Positions 1 through 5,870 of a stretch of 5,870 nt of DNA are shown here, piece by piece. The DNA comes from Ruminococcus sp. CAG:488 (GTDB taxonomy: Bacteria; Bacillota; Clostridia; Oscillospirales; Acutalibacteraceae). The stretch spans positions 5,134-11,003 of the forward strand of contig HF999634.1 of assembly GCA_000434055.1 (NCBI GenBank), in the 5' to 3' direction. Each line of letters begins with the position of its first letter. Position 1 is the stretch's first letter. The notes below the pieces were generated by a model that saw nothing but the letters and a program-made list of their open reading frames with translations, searched no databases and was not told where the DNA came from. The translations under genes were made by a program, and so were the position numbers.

Positions 1-591
1 TCGGCTCTTCCGAAGCACGAATGGAACATCGCAGGTCTTAAGGAAAAGTACCTCGGCTGGATTACAGAGCCGGACGACTTTGAGGATATTGACGCATTTG
101 ACCGTGACGAAGCAAGAGAAATGCTCATTAACAGAGGCCATGAGCGCTATGAAGCCCGTGAAAAGGAGTTCACTCCCGAAATTATGAGAAGCCTTGAGCA
201 CATGATTCTTCTCAGAAACGTTGACACCTTCTGGATGGATCACATTGACGCAATGGAAGAGCTCAAGAGAGGAATCAATCTCCGTGCTTACGGTAATCAG
301 GACCCCGTTGTTGCATACAGAATGGAAAGCTACGATATGTTTGATGAGATGAGCAACTCAATTCGTGAGAACACCGTCCGTCAAATGCTCACCGTCCGTA
401 TCAGAAGTGAGGAGGACACAAAGCGCGAGCAGGCAGCCAAGGTCACAAGCGAGAGCGGTGCTTCCGACGGAAGCGAAAAGGGCAGAACAGTGCGCAAAAA
501 AGCTGCTCCCGGTCCGAACGATCCCTGCCCCTGCGGAAGCGGCAAAAAGTATAAAAAGTGCTGCGGAAATCCCGCAAACCACGGTAAATAA
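1..591 (+). CDS. secA: Preprotein translocase ATPase SecA, C-terminal 196 residues (5'-truncated by window edge)
   Basis: SecA is the cytoplasmic ATPase motor that pushes unfolded preproteins through SecYEG. Only its tail is visible, because the reading frame is open from base 1 and the helicase motor domains lie upstream of the window. Fragment residues 1-130 match the end of the helical wing/scaffold region, with recognisable stretches such as WNIAGLKEKYLGW, LRNVDTFWMDHIDAMEELK and GINLRAYGNQDPVVAY. A variable, charged, Ser/Lys-rich linker follows (about 131-171). The last part is the zinc-binding SecB/ribosome-contact motif GPNDPCPCGSGKKYKKCCG, with Cys at fragment positions 176, 178, 187 and 188. 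The last ligand is Cys rather than the His of E. coli, which is common in Bacillota. The ATG at 121 is internal and is not the start. The gene ends in TAA and is followed by a hairpin terminator. The identification is very secure. Confidence 0.97.
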   Translation, partial: SALPKHEWNIAGLKEKYLGWITEPDDFEDIDAFDRDEAREMLINRGHERYEAREKEFTPEIMRSLEHMILLRNVDTFWMDHIDAMEELKRGINLRAYGNQDPVVAYRMESYDMFDEMSNSIRENTVRQMLTVRIRSEEDTKREQAAKVTSESGASDGSEKGRTVRKKAAPGPNDPCPCGSGKKYKKCCGNPANHGK

Positions 592-597
592 ATGTTT

Positions 598-623
598 AAG
601 GGCGGCTCAATGACCGCCCTTTT
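598..623 (+). terminator. Rho-independent terminator after secA
   Basis: An 8-bp perfect stem (AAGGGCGG at 598-605 with CCGCCCTT at 614-621) encloses an 8-nt loop and runs into TTTT at 620-623. It begins 6 nt after the secA stop codon, which is the expected place for an intrinsic terminator. The U-tract is short, so termination may be partial. If so, some read-through into the phospholipase gene is possible. Confidence 0.75.
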
Positions 624-646
624 ATCAGCAAATAATCTTATTGAAT

Positions 647-652
647 AAAGGA
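647..652 (+). promoter_or_regulatory. Ribosome binding site that fixes the PLC-like gene start at ATG 662
   Basis: AAAGGA lies 9 nt upstream of the ATG at 662. The upstream in-frame TTG at 641 has no purine-rich site in front of it, only the AT-rich sequence after the terminator. The ATG at 662 is therefore preferred over TTG 641. A further in-frame ATG at 671 is worse spaced. Confidence 0.7.
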
Positions 653-661
653 CTGTTGACA

Positions 662-1801
662 ATGAAATATATGACGAAATATATTTCCGCACTTCTTTCT
701 CTCGTTCTCTGCTTTGTTTTTACATACCCTGCCATGATGAAACAGGTTCAGGAACAGAAGCAGATTGACATTCAGGAACAGCTCGACCGAATCGAACAGC
801 TTGAAAAGGATTACAAGAGTGGGAATTACACTAAGGTTGACGAAAATTCATTCTGTGATTTTGACCTCGATAAAGCCTGTGCCGACGGAGTAAAATACAA
901 TGAAGTTTCGTTTCTCGGCACTCACAACAGTTATCAGAAAGAATGTGTTCCGGCAAGGCAAAAGCTTTTTAGGGATGCCTCGACCGTAACGTTCGGTCTC
1001 GTCAAAGCCGAAAAGGCTAAATTCTCGGCAGACTATCTGACCGATCAGCTCAATCTCGGAGTCAGAAGCGTTGAGCTTGATGTTGAAACGGTTGTAAGTG
1101 ACGGCAAGACAAGCTTCGTTTGCTCCCATGCACCTGTTCTTGACAGTCCAACCCATTGCTATGATTTTGCGCTCGCGCTGAAAGAAATCAAGCTTTGGTC
1201 AGATGCAAACCCTAATCATCTCCCCGTTACAATAATCATTGAACCGAAAAAGGTTTTCATTCCGGATAAGAATATGCGCTATTTCTCCTGTGCTTATGCC
1301 AATGAGCTTGGCGAACAGGCAAAAGAAATCTTCGGCGACACGCTCATAACCCCTGCCGACATGATGGGAAATCATTCATCACTCAAGGAGATGCGTGAGG
1401 CCGACGGTTGGATGACACTCAGCGAAACAAGAGGTCATGTTATGCTTCTTCTGCATGATACGACCGTGACAGACAAATACATTGCGCAAGACACTTCAAT
1501 TAAATCCCAGGTCATGTTTCCTATGCTTCGTTACGACAGCCGTGACAAGGATTATGCCTCATTCCTGCTCATCAACAAGCCCAAGGATATTCAAGCTCAG
1601 GCAGACGAGGTTCTTGAAAAGAATCTTATAATAAGAACGAGGTCAGATAATTACGGCTCATATAAGGAAACGGATTCGCAGATCGCCCTAAACAGCGGCG
1701 CACAGATCGTTTCGACGGATTATCCTCCGAAAGCCAATTTATCTAAGGCGGAACGAGTTGTAACGTTCAACGGCGGTTACACCGTAAGCATTGTAAAATA
1801 A
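662..1801 (+). CDS. Ca2+-dependent phosphatidylinositol-specific phospholipase C-like protein, membrane-anchored or secreted
   Basis: This 379-residue protein is predicted to act outside the membrane, cleaving phosphoinositide-type (or glycerophospho-) head groups to give diacylglycerol. Residues 1-25 have a Lys-bearing N-terminus and a hydrophobic core (ISALLSLVLCFVFTYPAMM), which is a signal peptide or signal anchor. Residues 26-52 are Gln/Glu/Lys-rich and likely a short coiled-coil stalk. The catalytic domain runs from about residue 80 to the end and resembles the bacterial PI-PLC-C1-like (Ca2+-dependent) family. Its motifs are FLGTHNSY (His88, Asn89), VELDVE (Glu138, Asp140), CSHAP (His156), IIIEPK (Glu194), RTRSD (325-329) and GAQIVSTDYPP (346-356). 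The start at 662 is chosen for its AAAGGA site; an in-frame TTG at 641 would add 7 residues. The gene stands alone between terminators, so an own promoter is likely, though I could not place one convincingly. The true substrate is unknown, and it could be a glycerophosphodiesterase-like or inactive homologue. Confidence 0.8.
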   Translation: MKYMTKYISALLSLVLCFVFTYPAMMKQVQEQKQIDIQEQLDRIEQLEKDYKSGNYTKVDENSFCDFDLDKACADGVKYNEVSFLGTHNSYQKECVPARQKLFRDASTVTFGLVKAEKAKFSADYLTDQLNLGVRSVELDVETVVSDGKTSFVCSHAPVLDSPTHCYDFALALKEIKLWSDANPNHLPVTIIIEPKKVFIPDKNMRYFSCAYANELGEQAKEIFGDTLITPADMMGNHSSLKEMREADGWMTLSETRGHVMLLLHDTTVTDKYIAQDTSIKSQVMFPMLRYDSRDKDYASFLLINKPKDIQAQADEVLEKNLIIRTRSDNYGSYKETDSQIALNSGAQIVSTDYPPKANLSKAERVVTFNGGYTVSIVK

Positions 1802-1813
1802 ACATATCATTTT

Positions 1814-1847
1814 AAAAAGGTTGCACGGTTAAATCCGAGCAACCTTT
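1814..1847. terminator. Bidirectional terminator between convergent genes
   Basis: AAAGGTTGC (1816-1824) pairs perfectly with GCAACCTTT (1839-1847). After an A-A mismatch the stem continues as CGG (1826-1828) with CCG (1835-1837), closing a TTAAAT loop. Read on the minus strand, the stem runs into TTTTT (complement of 1814-1818), 6 nt after the end of the transporter gene (stop codon 1853-1855), so it suits that operon best. On the plus strand it lies 14 nt after the phospholipase stop but has only the TTT within the stem as a U-tract. Confidence 0.8.
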
Positions 1848-1852
1848 AATTG

Positions 1853-3598
1853 TTATATTGTGCTGTACTTTTTTAAATAATATTTATATCTTTCTTCAAA
1901 TTCTTCACTGTTATGTTTGAAATTACCAAGCGTCTCATGGAGATTCAGGGTGTGCTCCGCCGTATCAATAACACAGCCTGCTATATTTGAGCAATGGTCG
2001 GAGACACGCTCGAAATTCGTCAGTATATCAGACCAGACGAAGCCCATTTCCATGCTGCACTCGCCGTTTCTCATACGAAGAACGTGGCTTGTCCTCATAT
2101 TTTCCTTCATCTCGTCGATGACCTGCTCCAGCGGTTCAACGTCCTCCGCCTTGGCACGGTCGTTGTTAATAAACGCATCGATTGAAAGGTCAAGTATTTC
2201 ATTGACCGCCGAGGAAATGGTTTCAAAATCCCTTGCTGCTTCCGCTGAAAATGCAAGCTTCTTGTCTCTCATTTCCTCAGCGGATTCAAGTAAATTCACG
2301 GCATGGTCGGAGATTCTTTCAAAATCACCGAGCAGCTTCAACAGCATGTTTGCTTCCTCGCTGTCACGATCAGAAAGCCGTTCCGCACCGATTTTGACAA
2401 GGTAGGTTGCAAGCATATCTTCATAGCGGTCACAGCGCTGTTCGTCCGCTCTTATGTTCTCCGCAAGTTCATGAGAGTATGCCTTGATTGCCGTCACGCT
2501 GTTTTTGAGAGCTCGCGCCGCTCTACGAGCCATTTCAATTTCCTTCACGCTGCATTGCTGAATGGCAAGCGTCGGTGTAAAGAGCAGTCGCTCGTCAAGC
2601 TCCGTGCTCTCTTCTTCATCCTTTGAATCCGGAACAAGCTTGCACACAAGCTTTTCCAGGACTCCCGAAAGCGGCAGAAACAGCGCCGTATTCAACACCT
2701 TGAAGCCTGTATTTATTATAGCGATTCCGACAAACGTTGCCGGCGAATCTAAAAATGCAGGCTTCAAAAATGCTTTAATAAGCCAGAATACCGTTACCCA
2801 AACAATTGAGCCGATAGCGTTTATCAGCAAATGAACCGTTGCGGCACGCTTTGCCTCTCTCTTTGTTCCGACTCCCGATATCATCGCCGTGACACATGTT
2901 CCTATACCGTCACCCATTACAATCGGAATTGCCGCACCGATTGAAACCTGTCCGGTGACGGTCAGCGCCTGCAAAATGCCGACCGAAGCTGAGCTTGACT
3001 GAATCAGTGCCGTCAAAAGAGTACCTGCCAGAAGTCCCAAAAGAGGGTTTTTAAACATCACAAAAAGCTGTTGAAACTCGGGAACCTCAGAAAGTCCCGA
3101 CACGGCAGATGACATTGTTTCCATACCGAACATCAGCACAGAAAATCCGAGCAGAATTGCACCGCTGTCCTTTTTCTTCTTGTCCTTCATGAAAAGATAC
3201 ATCACAATTCCGACAAGGGCAAGCACCGGTGTAAATGAACTCGGCTTAAGAAGTCTTATCCAAACATTATCGCTGCTGATTCCGCCGAGAGAGAGCACCC
3301 AGCCTGTCACAGTTGTGCCGACATTCGCACCCATGATAACATTGATGGCTTGCCTGAGTGTCATAAGCCCCGAATTGACAAAACCGACCACCATGACCGT
3401 AGTCGCGGACGAGCTCTGAATGACAGCAGTGACGCCGAGACCGGTCAGGAAGCCGGCTATTTTATTTGATGTAAGCTTTTCAAGCGTGTTTCGCAGGCTG
3501 TTACCTGCACGGCGCTCCAGTGCCTGTCCCATAACGTTCATGCCGAACAGGAACAGACACAATCCGCCGATCATGGTTAATGCATTAAAAATATCCAT
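1853..3598 (-). CDS. Na+/phosphate cotransporter family protein with C-terminal PhoU domain
   Basis: This inner-membrane carrier (NptA/YjbB type) is predicted to couple sodium to phosphate movement, with a cytosolic PhoU-like regulatory domain. From ATG 3598 it has 581 residues, a normal length for the fused family. Two inverted Na_Pi_cotrans repeats are visible. The first has QSSSATTV (Gln61) and GANVGTT (90-96); the second has QSSSASVG (Gln200) and GDGIGTC (229-235). Hydrophobic membrane segments fill residues 1-310, including LALVGIVMYLFM before a KDKKKK loop. The PhoU part (about 340-560) is helical and has the two paired metal-binding E-x3-D motifs, ERISDH (Glu427/Asp431) and ERVSDH (Glu530/Asp534). 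A GTG at 3607 is in frame but has no ribosome site, while the ATG at 3598 has GGTGA 5 nt upstream. It is the last gene of the presumed three-gene operon. It is not a classical Pst system, and Na+-driven export is also known in this family. Confidence 0.92.
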   Translation of the reverse strand: MDIFNALTMIGGLCLFLFGMNVMGQALERRAGNSLRNTLEKLTSNKIAGFLTGLGVTAVIQSSSATTVMVVGFVNSGLMTLRQAINVIMGANVGTTVTGWVLSLGGISSDNVWIRLLKPSSFTPVLALVGIVMYLFMKDKKKKDSGAILLGFSVLMFGMETMSSAVSGLSEVPEFQQLFVMFKNPLLGLLAGTLLTALIQSSSASVGILQALTVTGQVSIGAAIPIVMGDGIGTCVTAMISGVGTKREAKRAATVHLLINAIGSIVWVTVFWLIKAFLKPAFLDSPATFVGIAIINTGFKVLNTALFLPLSGVLEKLVCKLVPDSKDEEESTELDERLLFTPTLAIQQCSVKEIEMARRAARALKNSVTAIKAYSHELAENIRADEQRCDRYEDMLATYLVKIGAERLSDRDSEEANMLLKLLGDFERISDHAVNLLESAEEMRDKKLAFSAEAARDFETISSAVNEILDLSIDAFINNDRAKAEDVEPLEQVIDEMKENMRTSHVLRMRNGECSMEMGFVWSDILTNFERVSDHCSNIAGCVIDTAEHTLNLHETLGNFKHNSEEFEERYKYYLKKYSTI

Positions 3599-3603
3599 AG
3601 TGT

Positions 3604-3608
3604 TCACC
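3604..3608 (-). promoter_or_regulatory. Ribosome binding site that decides the Na/Pi transporter start
   Basis: GGTGA (minus strand) lies 5 nt before the ATG at 3598-3596. It overlaps the in-frame GTG at 3607-3605, which would otherwise give a protein three residues longer. The sequence upstream of that GTG is TTTTATTTCG, without a Shine-Dalgarno match. The GTG is therefore better read as part of the ribosome site. Confidence 0.6.
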
Positions 3609-3658
3609 GAAATAAAAGAGTTGCGTTTTAATAATCGCAGTCACTTTATTATTTCCTT

Positions 3659-4615
3659 TTATTTGATTTCCACACCTATTTTATCGGAAATTGTTCCGCT
3701 TTTTCTGTCTTCAATATAGCTTGAGGTCGTAGGAATAACAAAGCTGTATGCAGACGGGATGATTTCAAACGTGCTGTCCGTGACAAGATCACATTCGCCG
3801 TCAACATTGACAGAAGCCGCAGTATCACTGTGAACCGTCATCTTTTTTCCTCTGACATATGTAGTCTCCGGCCATTTGTAATGTCTGCCCTTTTTGTAGT
3901 TCCCGACCTGAGTGATAAGCCTCGGGAGCTTCATAGCTTTGACGATTGAAAAATCGAGCAGTCCGTCATCGGGAACAGCATACGGTGCCGCCTGATACCC
4001 TCCTCCGTAGAAGCGGCTGTTTCCGCAGAAGGCAAAGACAAAATTATCCGTTATCGGCTCTCCGTCGTCAATTGTAATTGTAAAGCGGTTAGATGTTTTT
4101 GATTTAAGACAATAGAAAAGTGAAGCCGTGTAAGCCGATTCACCCGTAAGCCATGGAAGTTTTTTGAAATCCGCCTGTTTGGAACAAACCTCGGCGTCAA
4201 AGCCCATAGAACACTGATTGACGGCGATTCTGTCGCCGCACTTAATAGCGTCGATTTTTATTGCCGTTCCGTCAATCTGAGCGCCTATATCCATAAACTG
4301 CTCTTTTGTTCCGAAGATACGGATAAAATCATTGCCCGAACCGAGAGGAACAGCGGCAAACTCAACGTTATTGTAGCCATAAATCGCATTGACGATATCA
4401 TATATCGTTCCGTCACCGCCACAAGCATATATTCTTGTTTTCTCGCCGCTCTCACCTATCTTTTTGCAATATTCGTGCGTATCCTGCGATGACTTGCTGA
4501 CATAGACCTTATAATCCATATTTCTTTCGGCAGTTGCTTCTTTAATCTTTGGCATAACCGTTTCAAAGGCCTTCCCTTTACCTGCATTCGGATTGATTAA
4601 AAAAAGGTGCTTCAT
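3659..4615 (-). CDS. Diacylglycerol kinase family lipid kinase (DagK/YegS-like, soluble)
   Basis: This 318-residue enzyme is predicted to use ATP to phosphorylate diacylglycerol or a related lipid to phosphatidic acid, recycling diacylglycerol for phospholipid synthesis at the inner face of the membrane. The N-terminal DAGK catalytic domain shows NPNAGKG (8-14), the nucleotide-binding GGDGT (66-70) and PLGSGNDF (90-97). The C-terminal beta-sandwich domain shows MGFDAEV (137-143), PDDGLLDF (215-222) and VDGE (271-274), which place the metal and active-site acidic residues of the family. There is no transmembrane segment, so this is the DgkB/YegS type and not the small integral DgkA. A strong TTGGAGGT site (4623-4630) sits 8 nt before the ATG and 4 nt after the stop of the upstream methyltransferase, suggesting coupled expression. 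The exact lipid (diacylglycerol, sphingosine-like or other) cannot be read from the sequence. Confidence 0.93.
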   Translation of the reverse strand: MKHLFLINPNAGKGKAFETVMPKIKEATAERNMDYKVYVSKSSQDTHEYCKKIGESGEKTRIYACGGDGTIYDIVNAIYGYNNVEFAAVPLGSGNDFIRIFGTKEQFMDIGAQIDGTAIKIDAIKCGDRIAVNQCSMGFDAEVCSKQADFKKLPWLTGESAYTASLFYCLKSKTSNRFTITIDDGEPITDNFVFAFCGNSRFYGGGYQAAPYAVPDDGLLDFSIVKAMKLPRLITQVGNYKKGRHYKWPETTYVRGKKMTVHSDTAASVNVDGECDLVTDSTFEIIPSAYSFVIPTTSSYIEDRKSGTISDKIGVEIK

Positions 4616-4633
4616 TACTAAATACCTCCAAAA

Positions 4634-5749
4634 TCACTTAAAATACATGAACAACTGACATTTTATCATGCCGTTATAGAGCTTCCGACGCTTATCCGCT
4701 TTTCTCCCGAATTCCTTTTCAAACTCCTCGGACGGGCTTATAACATAATACGACCAGCCGTGTTTTTTTATGAATTTCTCGCCCATAATCTTGTAAAGCT
4801 TCTGTGCCTTTTCAATATCAAGCAGTCGCTCGCCGTATGGTGGATTGCAGATAACCGTACCCTTTTCGCTCTTAGGTTCAAAGTTGCGAATATCAGCTTT
4901 TTCAAATTTTATTTTTCTTTCAACGCCTGCACGTTTGGCATTTATTTTTGCAATTTCAAGCGCTTCCTCATCAATGTCCGAACCGTAAGCAATGAAATCC
5001 GTATCGTAATTTACGAGGTCTTTCGCACGGTTGCGCTCGTCCGTCCAAACCTTTTCGTCGATGACATCCCAGCGTTCTGCGGAGAAATATCTGTTCACTC
5101 CGGGAGCAATGTTATGAACCATCATTGCGCCCTCGATAAGAATTGTACCGCTTCCGCACATTGGGTCATAAAGCGTATGATAAGGGCGAAGTCTCGCAAG
5201 GTCGCACAGTGCGGCGGCAAGCGTTTCCTTAATAGGAGCGGCATTCGCCTGCGGACGGTATCCCCTCTTGTGCAGCCCTGCACCTGTTGTGTCAAGAAGA
5301 AGGCTGACCTTGTCCTTCATGATTGAGAACTGAATCTGATGCACAGATCCCGTTTCGTCAAACCAGCTTATGCCATACTTTGACTTCATGCGTTCAACAA
5401 CCGCCTTTTTGATTATTGACTGACAGTCGCTGACGCTGAAAAGCGTTGAGTTAAGCGAATAACCTTTGACCGGAAATGCATCATATGCGCCGATCCATTC
5501 CTCCCACGGGAGAGCCTTTGTGCCCTGAAAAAGCTCCTCAAAGCTTCGGGCATAGAATTCACCGACGAGTATCTGAATTCTCTCGGAAAAGCGGGAGCAG
5601 ATATTCGCCCTTGCAAGCATAGCTTCGTCGCCTGAAAAGAGAACTCTGCCGTTTTCGGACACAACGTCCTCTGCGCCGAGTGTTTTCATTTCATTGGCAA
5701 TTATTGATTCCAAGCCCAAAAGGCACGGTATTACAAATCTTATTTTCAT
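4634..5749 (-). CDS. Class I SAM-dependent RNA methyltransferase with THUMP domain (RlmL N-half / YpsC family)
   Basis: This enzyme is predicted to transfer a methyl group from S-adenosylmethionine to a guanine N2 in RNA, most likely 23S rRNA by analogy with E. coli RlmL. It has 371 residues, the usual size for the stand-alone Bacillota version, which lacks the second RlmK half. The N-terminal ferredoxin-like plus THUMP region (about 1-160) binds RNA and ends in LLDTTGAGLHKRGYR (151-165). The Rossmann methyltransferase domain shows motif I DPMCGSGTI (195-203), the acidic SDID (257-260) that binds the SAM ribose, KADIRNF (284-290), and catalytic NPPYGERL (302-309). The ATG at 5749 has GAGGT (5756-5760) 6 nt upstream. 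It is the first gene of the minus-strand operon, and the kinase gene follows after 18 nt. The family is secure; the exact modified base is inferred. Confidence 0.93.
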   Translation of the reverse strand: MKIRFVIPCLLGLESIIANEMKTLGAEDVVSENGRVLFSGDEAMLARANICSRFSERIQILVGEFYARSFEELFQGTKALPWEEWIGAYDAFPVKGYSLNSTLFSVSDCQSIIKKAVVERMKSKYGISWFDETGSVHQIQFSIMKDKVSLLLDTTGAGLHKRGYRPQANAAPIKETLAAALCDLARLRPYHTLYDPMCGSGTILIEGAMMVHNIAPGVNRYFSAERWDVIDEKVWTDERNRAKDLVNYDTDFIAYGSDIDEEALEIAKINAKRAGVERKIKFEKADIRNFEPKSEKGTVICNPPYGERLLDIEKAQKLYKIMGEKFIKKHGWSYYVISPSEEFEKEFGRKADKRRKLYNGMIKCQLFMYFK

Positions 5750-5778
5750 TATATAACCTCAAGTTTAAAACAATTTAA

Positions 5779-5808
5779 TATTTATATGAATAATCTTTTA
5801 GCACAAAA
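5779..5808 (-). promoter_or_regulatory. Possible sigma-A type promoter for the minus-strand operon
   Basis: On the minus strand TATAAA (5786-5781) is a 5-of-6 match to a -10 box. It sits in a very AT-rich leader about 30 nt before the methyltransferase start codon. The -35 region is weak: TTTTGT (5808-5803, spacer 16) or TTGTGC (5806-5801, spacer 14, or 16 to TAAATA). This is the best candidate in the 121-nt leader, but AT-rich DNA gives such matches by chance. Confidence 0.3.
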
Positions 5809-5854
5809 TTCTACCTGTTTTCACGCAAATACTCTTATATACCTGTACTACGGA

Positions 5855-5870
5855 AAAGGTGCAAACCTTT
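5855..5870. other. Hairpin at the window edge, possible terminator of a neighbouring gene
   Basis: AAAGGT (5855-5860) pairs with ACCTTT (5865-5870) around a GCAA loop, a GNRA-type tetraloop on the plus strand. On the minus strand it is followed by TTTT (5857-5854). The window ends exactly at the last stem base, so the sequence that would show a plus-strand U-tract or a longer stem is missing. It could be the terminator of a gene to the right transcribed toward this operon's leader. Confidence 0.35.

Noticed and set aside
381..692. Minus-strand open frame across the secA tail and intergenic hairpin
   Set aside because: It is antisense to the conserved zinc motif of SecA and runs through a terminator. 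There is no ribosome site or family resemblance.
698..715. Lipoprotein lipobox around Cys17 of the PLC-like protein
   Set aside because: The residues before the Cys are L-V-L; the -1 position needs Gly, Ala or Ser, so lipidation is unlikely.
848..1156. Minus-strand open frame inside the PLC-like gene
   Set aside because: The plus strand carries the catalytic motifs GTHNSY and VELDVE in this stretch; this is a shadow frame.
1917..2405. 162-codon plus-strand open frame antisense to the PhoU part of the transporter
   Set aside because: It lies opposite a strongly supported gene, is Ser-rich in the manner of reversed codons, has no recognisable domain, and no clear ribosome site.
3608..3658. 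Possible terminator or promoter between the lipid kinase and the transporter
   Set aside because: Only a 4-bp TGCG/CGCA stem with a long AT-rich loop is present, without a proper U-tract or good promoter boxes. Read-through as one operon is simpler.
4760..5326. 188-codon plus-strand open frame antisense to the RNA methyltransferase
   Set aside because: The opposite strand encodes clear methyltransferase motifs (DPMCGSGTI, NPPYG) through the same bases. The antisense translation resembles no family.

Overview
The window looks like ordinary chromosomal DNA from a low-to-moderate GC Bacillota, most likely a gut-type Clostridia (Oscillospiraceae/Lachnospiraceae-like). This is inferred from the strong GGAGG-type ribosome sites, a SecA tail ending in CPCGSGKKYKKCC, and a soluble DagK-family lipid kinase. 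I see no mobile element, CRISPR array, tRNA or rRNA.

Layout on the plus strand: the last 196 codons of secA (1-591) end in a small GC-rich hairpin terminator. A separate gene follows (ATG at 662, stop 1799-1801) for a membrane-anchored or secreted phospholipase C-like protein that carries the complete residue set of the metal-dependent (eukaryote-type) PI-PLC fold.

Layout on the minus strand, read from right to left: a THUMP-containing SAM-dependent RNA methyltransferase (5749-4634), a diacylglycerol/lipid kinase (4615-3659), and an Na+/phosphate cotransporter with a C-terminal PhoU domain (3598-1853). Gaps are 18 nt and about 60 nt, so the three probably form one operon. A possible promoter lies in the AT-rich leader at 5750-5870. 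The operon meets the phospholipase gene head-on, and a hairpin at 1814-1847 can serve as a terminator for both.

Functionally, secA is housekeeping protein export and the methyltransferase is rRNA maintenance. The kinase (diacylglycerol to phosphatidic acid) and the Na/Pi-PhoU protein (phosphate transport) touch lipid and phosphate metabolism, and the convergent PLC-like protein could in principle generate diacylglycerol. That connection is inference. No clearly new multi-gene system is visible. The most notable item is the PLC-like protein with its full Ca2+-type active-site fingerprint.
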